A DNA stretch of 43,077 nt from Apostichopus californicus (GCA_020650975.1 JAIPMN010000678.1:2792-45868), one strand, 5' to 3'. Numbered from the stretch's first letter, positions 24,289-35,100 are shown. Numbers and translations: made by a program. Notes: generated from the sequence alone by a model not told the origin.

Positions 24289-24810
24289 CTGCACTGCTAA
24301 ATACGAAATGTGCTTACAGGCAAAAATATAGTATCTAAGATATCAACTACCACAGAGCTGGTCTTGGTTGTTTACAACGGTGTGTGCGTGCGCGTGCGAA
24401 CTACAGGTGAAGAGTGGATGCCAGAGGTAAACAACAATTGTGGTGCGGACAATTAAAGGCGGATATCAACCTGAGGAGGGTTGTCAATACCTTTCTTACA
24501 ATTTTGAATTCATTAAGAGGAGAACAATGCACAGATAGGGATATAGCTAGAAGAGTAATTAGTTATTGTTTTGTCTGATATATTGTAGCTTTTTTTCTCC
24601 ATCGATTAGAGAATCACGGTCAGCCTTTATCAGATTTTTTCTCTTTACTTTATACTTGAAAGTAAACACTGTTATATATCTTCACAGACTCCCATGACAC
24701 CTTGATAAGTTTCACAAATTGTATCATAACGACAAAACAATACTTTTTTTTTTTTAATGCCTTCAGTAGTTTTTACCATCTATTTATTCCTAAGCAAGAC
24801 CAATTATCAG

Positions 24811-24907
24811 GGTTTTCCTAAATTTGTGCTGGCTTTGTTCCAAGGACGTCCTATTGTTACTCCTAAGAATGAAGGCACAATACCTGCTGGTCCGAAGAGG
24901 AATAGAG
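24811..24907 (+). CDS. Possible internal exon, plus strand
   Basis: After CAATTATCAG the sequence is open for 97 nt and ends at AGAG followed by GTGAAG. Read in phase 0 it begins Gly-Phe-Pro-Lys-Phe-Val-Leu-Ala and continues through GRPIVTPKNEGTIPAG to a basic end. Composition is more protein-like than the surrounding frames. Its phase 0 start is compatible with the first-exon candidates ending at 9978 (second ATG), 15434 and 18981. The pyrimidine tract before the acceptor is poor, and the frame also stays open in both directions for some codons, so chance is a real alternative. No family is recognised. Confidence 0.27.
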
Positions 24908-25550
24908 GTGAAGGGTTATTGCACTTATGTGACATCTTTAATACACAGTATTGCTAAGGATATGAGATGAGCCTCATTAATTATGCAATGCTACTCGATG
25001 TCCCACAATAATGTACATTAATTGATAATTCCAATAAAAAAGGAGGGGGGGGGGGGGAGAGAAGAGAAGAAGAAATTTGGTGGATTAACTTCATTATTCA
25101 CAGATTAACTTCCATTTTGGTGAGGAAAAGTACCAGTTAACAATGATTGTCTACCCACGCAGCCTGGATCTACTAAGTAGGAAGGTCTCATGTCTTTCTG
25201 AGACAAACTTTTAGCAGATGGGTTTGAAAATCTCAAGATCCCCTGTTGTAGGCCTGTAATGTGAAATAAATGTTGATATCTTATGTCCAATGTTTATGTT
25301 ACCCATAGTTACAAGGTCAAAGTGAAACAAATGCAATCACAAGTCACATTAGTAGATTAGATAACATATAATATACATTAGTACCCTTGGAAAAATAATG
25401 ACTCCAGATTTACGGTGAGAATACTCCTGTTTTAATGGGTGATTCTCTTAAAACTTGATATCAAGGGCTTGATGGATATGTATCGCTTTATAAAATGTTT
25501 TATCTTTCGCAATCGATGAAGTTACCAAACCCTTAAAGATTATAGGCCAT
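24908..25550. other. Non-coding stretch, no gene seen
   Basis: Contains a 13-base G tract at 25045-25057 followed by a GA-rich segment. Nothing else is supported. Confidence 0.6.
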
Positions 25551-25790
25551 TTCCATTACAGAAATAAACATTGTAATAAATAAAGTAAAGAAAAACATTA
25601 CAAAGTGACGAACAAGTGGCTTGATGATGACATCATATTTAGACTTGATCAAGTCTTCTGTCATATGTGAAGGAACATCCAAATCTGTGAAATTTCCTTA
25701 CATGGAATAATATTTTCTTAGCGGTTTGGGGAAGTCGTTCAAGACAGTTTTCTCTATCACAAAGATCAATAATGATGGTTGCTTTGTGTT
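25551..25790 (+). mobile_element. Dispersed repeat, copy A (palindrome core)
   Basis: This segment aligns collinearly with 39671-39910 in the same orientation. Shared blocks in order are ATTACAGAAATAAACAT-GTAATAA, a GTCATA/ACATCATA block, the palindrome AGACTTGATCAAGTCT (25641-25656), a GAAGGA block, TTTCTTAGC with a following GG-rich part, and TAGATCAA/AAGATCAA with ATGA. There is no open frame, poly-A tail or clear inverted ends. It is probably a non-autonomous interspersed repeat. Identity is moderate, so the copies are old. Confidence 0.6.
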
Positions 25791-26569
25791 TCAGCTGAAA
25801 GAAGAGTTGAATTTAGAAGTGACATATTAATTGTCCCATGTGCACAATATAAAAACAAAACAAAACTAACCAAATAAATAATCTTGTTATGCAACGTTCT
25901 CAATGTAGATTAAGAACTCGTAAAGATCAATATTAAGAGGACAAAATTAGTCTGCTCTTAAAAGGTTAATTTGGCAGCATACTATAATGAATCCAGATCA
26001 TTTCATTCACATAGGATCTCGCTCGGATAATAGGTGGATTACTCACAGGCAGCTCGCCACATTGATTTTAAAGCAGTTAAACAACAGTCGACTCATTCAC
26101 GACTTATATTTATATACTATCCCTGATATTCTCGGAAGGTCAATCAATGAATGGATAGGGCCTACTGAATCAAAACCGCCACATGTTGTGTTGGATACAG
26201 GTGAATGAATAAAGTTGTTTACAAATCAGTAGTAAAGAACGATTGGGTGATGAAACATTGTAAACAAATGTTTCTTGTTGACAAACCATTCATGTTTTTT
26301 TTTGGCATAGATCCTAATGAGCTGTAAGAAGCAGCAATAACATAATAGAGCAGGTTGTGGACAACACATTTTTTTTAATCTTTAATTGATCCTAAAGAAA
26401 TAATGTTTGTCTCAGAGGTATAAGTACAACCTTCCAGGAAAATACGGCAAACTTATCGGTATAAAGCTATCTGCCCATTTCAACACATCATTGGCTGTAA
26501 CATCTTGCTCTGCTTTGTCTACCTACGTCCTTGTATTCAAAAGGATGGGTTTGGAGGGGGGGGGAGGGG
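25791..26569. other. Non-coding stretch, no gene seen
   Basis: AT-rich DNA with a 73-codon plus-strand frame at 25987-26208 that shows no motif and lacks splice support. A G-rich run leads into the next repeat at about 26552-26570. Confidence 0.55.
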
Positions 26570-26836
26570 CAGGCGCATAGCCAGGGGGGTGGTGAAGGTA
26601 GCGACCACCCCCCTTGAGCATATTTTTGTATGATATCGCTAGTAATTTCGAAATAGAAAATGCTTAGATGCAACTAACAAGGCCTGGGAAGTGCCATTTC
26701 CAGCGATCTGGGAGGCATTTTCGGCCAAAATTTTCTTGTACGCTTTGTGCAACTCATGGTGGCACTACACTTAAATAGTTTGCCTACAAGCTTCTCCCCT
26801 CCCTTGGCAAATTCCTTGCTACGCGCCTGGGGAGGG
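26570..26836. mobile_element. Dispersed repeat (GCGTAGCC family), copy 2
   Basis: The two ends are inverted and G-rich: the left end has CAGGCGCATAGCCAGGGGGG, and the right end, read on the minus strand, has CCAGGCGCGTAGCAAGG. On the minus strand the interior at 26681-26770 contains GTGCCACCATGAGTTGCAC and AGCGTACAAGAAAATTTTGG. These match the core of copy 1 at 4348-4434 in order and spacing. The length is about 267 bp and there is no coding potential. The matching inverted ends favour a non-autonomous DNA transposon, but no target duplication is clear. Confidence 0.55.
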
Positions 26837-28434
26837 GGTTGCAAGAGGAAGGAAGGCAAACATTACTTTGGTATCTTCACAGATTGAAAGTTGATGAAAT
26901 TGGGACAAGGTCGTGTTTAGCTTTGGAATTACAACCAGTTTCTCTATAAACCATAGAGAGGATAGAGATGATCCTGAAGAGACTTTGGTACAGGTCGATA
27001 AGCAAAATTTTACATTTGTTCTATAAGCAAACAGTCACACCAAAATGTGGTGGGGAGGGAGTGTGGAGAAGACTGGATACAATTTGGCAAAGATCAGCAT
27101 CAATTAATAATAGCTTTGAGGTTTGGCAAAGGAATGGAAACTGACATCTTGATGTACAAGGTACATGATTTTATCAATGACATCAGTTCCATTGAAGGCC
27201 AAATTTGCCAAATTACATACTCTTTACAACAGAGATGTAGTCCGTCACATCGCACAGAGAGAGGGAAAAAAGAAAGAGAGAAAACAAATTTCGAACAGGC
27301 CGATGCAACAATGGTGGCGTTATTGTTGATCAATGCTAAGCTGTAATGGGATCCTATCTATCACCTGCCTTCGCCTGTCAAAAATATCTGGTGAGGAAGT
27401 ACTAATCTAAAGCGGCAGTTTATGTCAGTTAATTTTATTCCAGGGAGAGGTAGGACGACGCTGCTGACCTGGGGTGAGAGAGAGAGTGAGTGAGTGAGTG
27501 CGGGATTTGTTTACCACATGTACAAGGCATCTGTGGTTTTACCCCATACAGGGTGAAGCTGTCAACTTGGACTTGACAAAGTCTCCTTCTACCATGAAGA
27601 CTTGTTTGTTTGAGGAATATCTTATCTTACACATTACCAGATGATATATCACATTTGCAGATAACCCTGGATGTTTCAGGGCAGCGGGCATAGTAAGCTT
27701 CTGATTGGCAAGTAAAAAGTGACGACTCGTGTGTCATTCTACTGTATGGCACTGGCTTAATATACAGATTCAGGATGTTTAAAGAGGAGGACGGGAGAGG
27801 AGGGGTGAGGGGTGGCCCTGGGGTTGTTGACGCAGAGTTCCGCACAGGGTGTTCCTCCAAAAATACTTGAAATTTTACATGTGAAATGGTGCATACTGAT
27901 ACACTGTTAGGGTATATACACAATGTTTTCCAAAGAACTACTTTGAGATTTTTGTGTGGGTTGAAAGAGGAGGGGGAGGAGGGTGTAGACACCTACACCC
28001 CTCTGGTTCTGTGTCTGCAACTTTCACTTAATACTTTCCACATATTAGATTAAAGTGCAATTGAAGGCGTTTGTTTAAAGATGAAATAGCCAATCTGAAG
28101 TCTTCAAGAAAAGGAAGAAGATCGATGGTTCACCTCTAAGCAGCAAACTAAATTTCTGAGTAATTGAATAATTTTAGTGAAAAGTAAAATAGTTAAATTT
28201 ATAAATCATGTTAAGACACAACCTTTGAGATTTTATCACTAGGTTAAGTCTTTTAAGTGATTCCATACAGATTCAAATTTATTCCCACCCATTCTCCTAA
28301 AACTGTATTCATAAACAAAATTGGGGAAAAAAAATTGACTTTTACATCATTGTTTGACCTGACAAATTGGTGAACAACCAATTGATAAGCCTAATACCCA
28401 TTTGTGTGATTTTACCATTAAACAGCATCATTAA
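26837..28434. other. Mostly non-coding; GA repeat and G-rich block
   Basis: A GA/GAGT microsatellite lies at 27475-27502. A G-rich plus-strand block at about 27785-27830 has several GGG/GGGG runs. Open frames of roughly 115-120 codons occur at 27002-27346 (plus) and 27627-27992 (minus). They are of chance length, and neither has a domain or flanking splice signals that fix an exon. Confidence 0.5.
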
Positions 28435-29136
28435 AAGACTTATGGAGTCCAAAAGCTTTACTTTGCATAATAATGAATCTCTTCTACCTGTGAACAAAAA
28501 ACTTACAAATTACAATAATTTGTCATAAATTAACATATTTGCCCATTTCACTAGGTTAGTGTGTTTATCATAATGAAAAGACTTATGGAGTCCAAAAGCT
28601 TTACTTTGCATAATAATGAATCTCTTCTACCTGTCAACAAAACTTACAAATTACAATACGGTTTGGCATAAATTGACATATATTTGCCCATTTCACTAGG
28701 TTATTGTGTTTTTCATCATTTAAAGACTTATGGAGTCCAAAAACTTTACTTTGCATAATAATGAATCTCTTCTACCTGTGAACAAAAAACTTACAAATTA
28801 CAATATGGTTTGGCATAAATTTACATATTTGCCCATTTCACTAGGTTATTGTGTTTATCATCATTAAAAGACTTATGGAGTCCAAAAACTTTACTTTGCA
28901 TAATAACGAATCTCTTCCACCTGTGTACAAAGCTTACAAATTACAATAGTTTGGCATAAATTGACATATTTGCCCATTTCACTAGGTTATTGTGTTTATC
29001 ATCACTAAAAGGCTTATGGAGTTCAAAAACTTTACTTTGCATAATAGTGAATCTCTTCCACCTGTGTACAAAGCTTACAAACTAAAATACAGTTTGTCAT
29101 AAATTTACATATTTGCCCATTTCACTAGGTTATTGT
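28435..29136. repeat. Tandem array, ~144-bp unit, five copies
   Basis: Units begin at AAGACTTATGGAGTCCAAAA at 28435, 28578, 28723 and 28868, and at the variant AAGGCTTATGGAGTTC at 29009, giving periods of 143, 145, 145 and 141. Each contains CTTTACTTTGCATAATA, GAATCTCTTC, ACTTACAAATTACAAT and TTGCCCATTTCACTAGGTTA. The array ends with the last ACTAGGTTATTG. Copies are closely similar, so it is a small satellite-like array, probably polymorphic in copy number. Confidence 0.95.
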
Positions 29137-30781
29137 ATCTGTATACCAGTGAAAATTATTCCCTCAAAAATGCAGGAAAACAAACTAATTAACTGTAAAT
29201 TTGTCACAGCTTTCTATACCTGTATTTGAAGATGCAACCTTGCAATACCAGCTTTATACTACTTGTAATGTGTTTGAAACACCTCAGTGCACACAAGACT
29301 TCTATATCTATTAACCAATATAGTTTAGAGTGCTTATGAGCTGCGAGAAAACAGCGAATCTCTTAATTAGAGTTTAACAGAGGAATCCATTAGTTTTCTG
29401 GGTCTCGACTTTAAGAATCATGTTTGATACACAATGAATGATAACAGACTCGAACAGGATTATACAGTGTTTTCTACTTAAATGACGGAAAGTTTACCAC
29501 ATCAATTTCCGAAAGTAGATTGTTTAAAAAGGAAAGTGTCATGGGACACGATCGACATTCAAATGGCATTCAATGTGAAATGAAACATGCCATTGTTTGA
29601 CTGTTACATTAATATCTAGCTCAAATAATTGCAGTTTACAAAAAAAAAACAGGGCCATGTCATTGGAAATCAATACTGAATCATGCTTTAAACCTTTCAC
29701 CCAGAGCAAATTGTATGAACTTGCTAGCCGTAACCTTTGGCAACTTGTTGAGTTGTCCACCTGAAAATGTTCTTCTGTAGTAGGCAGCATAGAAGAAGAA
29801 TATACTTATAATTAGGTATGTTTGGTCACCGCCTGTCAAAAATACACAGCATCTCATCAGGAAGGAGCAGATATTCACTGTAAATTTGTCACTTTTGCAA
29901 TTTTACCCGTAAATTTACGGTGAAGTGACAAAAAAAAAACTTATTTATAATAATAACGTTTCAAAAGCTGAATATTGCCATCTGTAGTGTTCGTGGCAGT
30001 GTTTTGGAAAGAAGAAAATGAATAAACATATTGCACTGTTTGATCAATGAGGTAGAAAAAGTTAGTAAACTGAAGACCTCTGGGACAAAACTTCTTTAAA
30101 CTAAACTAGGGTAGAATGATAGATTTGAAATACTGTATGTAGAATTTCAAAACTGGTCCTGCTGTTAGCAAGAAAAATCGTCAATGCTCTTTGACAGATA
30201 TTGGAACAAACTGTAACTCACAACCTTGCCTTCTTTAAAAAAAAAAAAAAAAAAAAAATCCAAATTTATGTCTATCAAACAAACTCACAAATGATGATTT
30301 GTGGAATTTCTTTCAAAAAATGAAGAAAATCAGATAAGTAATTTCAGCCAGTGTCTCTTTCTACAAGTTAGGATCTTCTCCTACTAACATTGCATGTTTT
30401 TTATAAGAAGTGGGGGGGGGGAATCTAAAATGTCCTGCAATTTGATGCTTTTTGTTGTTGCTTGCAAGTTTTGAGGGATAGATTTGCAGAAACATTCTTC
30501 GAAACAAGATTTGTCTACCAGTTGTTAGAAATTTGGCAATGAAAATTCATTACATTTGTTAAATTACTAAAGTTTTGAAGGTCAGAAAATCTGTCAAATT
30601 CTTGATTTATCCAATGTGGATGAACGAAGAAATTATTTCTTCCATACTGATATACTGTACACCAATTCATTCTTAAATAGATAAATAAATATATATTTTA
30701 CAGTACAAGACCATATTTCAAAAGAAACAATGTCTACTTTTTAAACCTTTAACAAAATTATTCAAAGAAAATTTTACTTAC
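29137..30781. other. Intron-like DNA, no exon seen
   Basis: Contains a nested hairpin at 29885-29932 (described separately), an A run of about 22 at 30237-30258, and a 10-base G tract at 30412-30421. No exon is supported. Confidence 0.55.
29885..29932. other. Nested inverted repeat (hairpin)
   Basis: The outer arms TTTGTCACTT (29885-29894) and AAGTGACAAA (29923-29932) are perfectly complementary. Between them lies a second, perfect 14-bp palindrome, CCGTAAATTTACGG (29907-29920). It could form a cruciform in DNA or a hairpin in RNA. It is not followed by a T run on either strand in a way that suggests a functional terminator. It may be a remnant of a short transposable element. Confidence 0.8.
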
Positions 30782-30867
30782 CAAAGTTTACAAACAAGCG
30801 TGGACGAATAGATATGAAATCCATTCCGCACACTTCATAAAGCAAGAAAAACTTGACACAGTTAATT
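30782..30867 (-). CDS. Putative second coding exon of minus-strand gene
   Basis: The acceptor GAGTTGTTCTTAG precedes 86 nt that are open in one frame and end at TTTG followed by GTAAGT, a near-consensus donor. The reading includes CVKFFLLYEVCG, then MDFISIRPRLFVNF. The start needs two bases from the previous exon, exactly what the exon ending at 31502 leaves. The end leaves one base, exactly what the 13236-13889 exon needs. A hydrophobic stretch (Val-Lys-Phe-Phe-Leu-Leu-Tyr) near the predicted N-terminus could act as a membrane or signal segment, but it is short and this is uncertain. I do not recognise the sequence. Confidence 0.45.
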
Positions 30868-31501
30868 CTAAGAACAACTCATAGATGAGTTACAGTGACG
30901 CATTAGCTATCCGACGACTCACTAAGCCCAGTACCGATAAAAAAATAAATAAATAAATAGAAAACTAGAAAAAGACTTTTGTCCAGTGCAGCACATCCAA
31001 TTTGACAATGTTCATCGTGGATAGTCCCTACTTTCTGCCATCTGAAACCATCTCTAATTTGTTTCCATTTACCTCATCCATTTTTGTTCCTCTTAGCGTT
31101 TGATTCACAGCATGAGAAACATTGACTGTTCCCTACACAGGAAATCCCTAGCGCTCTGATTGGTCGATTCTATGAATGATGCTTGCTTACATCACGGTTA
31201 GTATTCCCTCTGATCGCTTAACCGAGGGAGGAGGCTAATGGGCAGACATCAAACAGTGTTAAACACCAGTGACTCATACTGTACTCTGCAATGTTTGCAG
31301 TTCTTCTATCGACCAGGTTTTCCTTCCGTGCCATAGATGATGGAGATCGAAACAAATGAGAGAAAAAAAAAAACAGAAAAAAGAAAGAACCACAACAAAA
31401 TGGGAGAGTATAAACTCGTAATGTGAATGAAAGGGTGATACCGTTGGTCGGGGTTAAACAAGTCTCGAGCCAATTTTCTATGTAGGAAATAGAAGACTTA
31501 C

Positions 31502-31515
31502 ATTGATCGAGCCAT
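31502..31515 (-). CDS. Putative start exon of minus-strand gene
   Basis: ATG at 31515 begins Met-Ala-Arg-Ser and is split after two bases of the next codon by a good GTAAGT donor at 31501. An in-frame TAA lies three codons upstream, fixing this ATG as the first in its frame. Joining to 30782-30867 completes an Ile codon and keeps the frame open. The leader upstream contains several out-of-frame ATGs, including two next to each other, so translation could be weak or regulated, or might start further downstream instead. The exon would extend 5' to about 31700 as untranslated leader. Confidence 0.37.
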
Positions 31516-31569
31516 GTGCCATTACCAAAATAAAAACATCACCGAGAAGCATAACAAAAGGCTGCATCA

Positions 31570-31745
31570 TTAGACGACGCATGCGAAAGACAAACGGAAG
31601 ATTGAGAGACCGATTTCTGGCTAAAACCCCTCTGATACATTGGTCTATTCCTTCCGTGATTAGGAAGAAAGAAACGAAGAGGCAGTAGGTGGAAAACTGT
31701 CGGTGAAGAGAGTGCGGCGTACGTCATCTATATTTAACGGAGGGT
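31570..31745 (-). promoter_or_regulatory. Promoter-like region for the minus-strand gene
   Basis: Read on the minus strand, a TATA-like TTAAATATAG (within 31728-31736) is followed by TGACGTAC (31719-31726), a CRE-like site, then a pyrimidine-rich start-like segment. CGCATGCG at 31578-31585 resembles the core of an NRF1 site. The block is richer in GC and CpG than its flanks and ends in the exon with the GTAAGT donor at 31501. The exact start of transcription cannot be read. Confidence 0.33.
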
Positions 31746-34316
31746 GGGTTCCTTAGAAACAGACTCTGTTATTATTGGCTTAAGTGCTGGAAGCGAATGA
31801 ACTACGCCCTTGAGTAAGTGACCATGGCAAAGGGGGAAAGAGAAATTAGGAGAAGAATGGAGAGGAAGAGAATGACTCGAGTCTAAGTGCATTGACCAAA
31901 CTCTCTGAGACAATAGGCGGCGAGATACTGCCGAGGAGTCGTAGATCAATCCGCTTAAATTATGACATTTACCGTAGGTTGGGAGTGCAAATTAGGTTCT
32001 GCTCTGTTAATTGAGATTGCAGAGTTTAAACAAAACAATCAACAAAATCGAGTACGTGTAATGCCTTAGATACTTGAAAAGAAGTGGGAAAACAATGTAG
32101 ATTGTTAATTACCCTTTTGATTTTAATCAGATCAAACTCGTGGGGGCCAAAGTACACTGACATTAATCAATAATATCAAATCTCTGTGTCCCGTGCGTGC
32201 ATGATTGTGGTAATAAGCACAGTTGACTTAGAACAATTCATTGATTAAAAATAAATACAAAACGTGGGTCACACGTGAATTAGACATGGGAGCTATGCAA
32301 TTAATTACTCTGCAATGGTTGGTGAATGTTAGTAAATTATATGATAATTGACTTTGGGTGAAAACTGACACACAGATGAATGAAAGATTGAATCTTAGTT
32401 AATGCTGCAAAATTGCTGGTAATTTCTTTATTCGGATACACAAAGTGAAACTTTTTGCTTGCTGTCAATAATGTTAAAGATAGCCAGAGACTGTACATTC
32501 GTTTTTAATTTGTAATTTCCCATCCCTCCTCCCTAAAAAAAAAAGTTAATAATATGAGTATAATTAATTCATTTTATCCATCTTCTTTTATAGAAACTAT
32601 TTGATGTGACCTTGATTACGAGAACACATAGCCTTGTAGATAGCTACAGTAGGGCAATTACTTGCAACAACCATCCACCCTTTAAAGGAATTTAAAAAAA
32701 TGATTTATAACCGCTAAAAATGTTCATGATTAAGTGGAGGTTTGGATCATAATTCATCTTACATAGCATCACTACCTAATGTCTTCATATGATTTTTCAC
32801 AGCACATGTAAAGTTTTACTAGGCGTAGACCTACTGTACCATTGAGTTGGCCGAGCATGCCATGATGTGCAGAAACAATATCGCTAAATTTTTGAGTTTT
32901 TTATCCACTTCCATTTGCAATTACATAAACATGCAACCATGAACCAATCTATTAATTACTAAACTGGATTATGCTTGTTAAACAGACTTAAATAAACAAG
33001 TACCCCCTTACACTGTTACAGAATAAATTTTTGAATAAAACTGATAGCCAATTAGACTATAGTATTATTAAAGCAACCATACCACTTTGAACGATTATGT
33101 TAGTATTAGTGGTATTGCATAGCAGTATGCTGCAGCATGCACTACCACAAAAGTGATTTCCAGAAGCAGAGAAGTTTACTGTTTTCTTTTTATCACACTT
33201 TGTTCTCGGTGAGTGTAAGAAATGTACTGCAAGCTATGCCGAAAGAATATGAAGAAAGAAATGAAATCATACAGACTTACACATACTTTGTAAATTGTAG
33301 TCTAGCCTAAGTAATATAAATTGGTAAATGAAAATACTTGCCAAAAAATTTGTTCTTGGCTGTTTTCTGTTTATTTAGACTAAGTTATCCTATGCCTGCA
33401 CTATGGACAGCGTAAAAATCTTTGCAAGCTACACAAACAATGTAGACTCTGCCTACCCTTGTTACTGTTAGGGTCCAAGCTGTATCTTAAGTCCAGCCTA
33501 TAGGGCTACTTTCAGTTTAAGCCAAAAAAAGTCTTCGTTCTATTGTTGGTTGGCCTAGTCCAAACTCCAATTGATAGTTTGCACTGTTGGTCAAGCAACT
33601 ATCATTCAATTATTGAGATTGTGCTTCCGTACTCTCAATGAGATAATTATTAAGGGTTTGTCACTTCAGAATTGTCTAGATCTTTCTTTTCTATTCATCT
33701 TGTTGTCAAAATCGAAAGCAATAACAATACTAACAATGCTAGGCCTACCCTAATCCCCATTCAAATAAACAGAACCCACACCGAGCTAAAGCACGTAAGT
33801 AAAATCACTTCCGTAACTCACACATAGATCAAAACTTGCAGCGTTGGAATATAACGGTAAGGTAAATTAATCTTAAAAGCTTCACAGACTAAAGTTTTGT
33901 ACGTACGTAATAGCTGGACTTATAATCCGTCAAAAAACAAATCACCTCATTCCCTTCATGTTGTAAATTTAACGCTTTCGATTCTGTATCAATATTCGCG
34001 CAAAATCACACGTCAGACTCACACATGACTTCCCAGTAACCAATATTACAGCTCGCAAACGTCGCGCTTTGCTCAGAGTTTGTCATCGTGAAATCATCCG
34101 CTGAACTGTTCCAACGGTCAAAGTTAAACAACTAACGCCCACGCAAAAACAGAGCTAACAACGCACGTGTTACACATGATATTGCTCTAGAAGGAGAAAC
34201 AAAATAAGCATGATAAATACAATAATAAATCAATTAACACTCTCAAATTAATAACTTTCCAGCATTTTGAAAGAATTTTAAGAGTTTAGCCACAAGGAGT
34301 CATAATAAAAACTCAC
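31746..34316. other. Non-coding stretch, no exon seen
   Basis: AT-rich, with a short A run near 32537. The part after about 33780 becomes richer in CpG and contains CACGTG (34165) and a CCAAT near 34037-34041, probably the edge of the regulatory block around 34.5 kb. Confidence 0.5.
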
Positions 34317-34466
34317 CACACAATAATATCGCAAAGCCGATTTAATCCGTAGATAGACTTTCGAGAGATGTCGTTCTTCCTGTTCGATCAATGTTTCGTG
34401 GTGGTTTGGTTTCCCGCGGAAAATACTTCCAGCTTTGTTGCTATGCTTCAATCGCACTTGGAACAT
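34317..34466 (-). CDS. Putative first coding exon, minus strand
   Basis: ATG at 34466 opens exactly 50 codons that end in phase 0 at a GTGAGT donor at 34316. The product starts MFQVRLKHSNKAGS, is basic and Glu/His-containing in the middle, and ends SALRYYCV. No domain is recognised. A CCAAT box about 105 bases upstream (34570-34574) and a GGAAGT ETS-type motif on the minus strand near 34522 support a promoter. It could be an alternative first exon of the minus-strand gene, but its phase 0 end does not join directly to the phase-1 acceptor at 13889 or the acceptor at 30867. It may need an intervening exon or belong to another gene. Confidence 0.42.
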
Positions 34467-35100
34467 TGCCGGATTTAGAAAGATGATGTAAGGCGTTCAT
34501 TCCTTATTTGGTATGGTTACTTCCTAACATGGTTCGATAAGAACAATACTTTTTATTCAAATAACTTGACCAATCAGTTCTTTCTCCATTCATCAAAGCC
34601 TGCAAGTCTGAACATGAATTTTTCCAACCGCTTTGGCAAAATTCCATTCCACAGCTAAAATGTTGGCGCGAAATCATAGCTGATCAAAATGCACCAGCTT
34701 TTCCAGGTATGCATTGCGTGCGAATGTCACCAACTACGTCGCGCCGGCCGGCTTTTCACAAATCCGTAAGAGCACTGACAACAACTCACGAATCATATCA
34801 CTCTGGCGTTAATCAGCAATGACGATATTCAAAGTCAGTCACAGGTTATGAATAATCATTAGAATAATCAATGAGTAGACGTGGCTGTTGCCGTGAGCAA
34901 CAACTTTAAACTTGGCCTGGGAATTATTACACGTCGTACGATGAATTCACGTTCATGATTTAGGCCTTCCCTGGATAAATTTCATCTATGCGGCGATATT
35001 AACCGAGCCATTGGTGCAGTCAGTGCTGAAGATTTCCTGTCAAGTTCTACTACCCAGGCCATGTGTATGAAGTTAGTGGCGCGCCACAAATTGTGTTGTG
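34467..35100. promoter_or_regulatory. CpG-richer block between divergent first exons
   Basis: Contains a CCAAT box (34570-34574) and a run of CpG-rich sequence at about 34665-34760 including GCGCGAAA and GCGCCGGCCGGC. It lies directly upstream of the minus-strand exon at 34317-34466. The motifs and composition fit a promoter or CpG-island-like region. No single transcription start is evident. Confidence 0.35.

Noticed and set aside
27002..27346. About 115-codon plus-strand frame with fairly natural composition
   Set aside because: No clear acceptor or donor and no known motif; length is within chance. It remains the best of the rejected frames for a transcript check.
27627..27992. 121-codon minus-strand frame, proline-rich
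   Set aside because: The prolines come from a G-rich block on the other strand. There is no domain or splice support.
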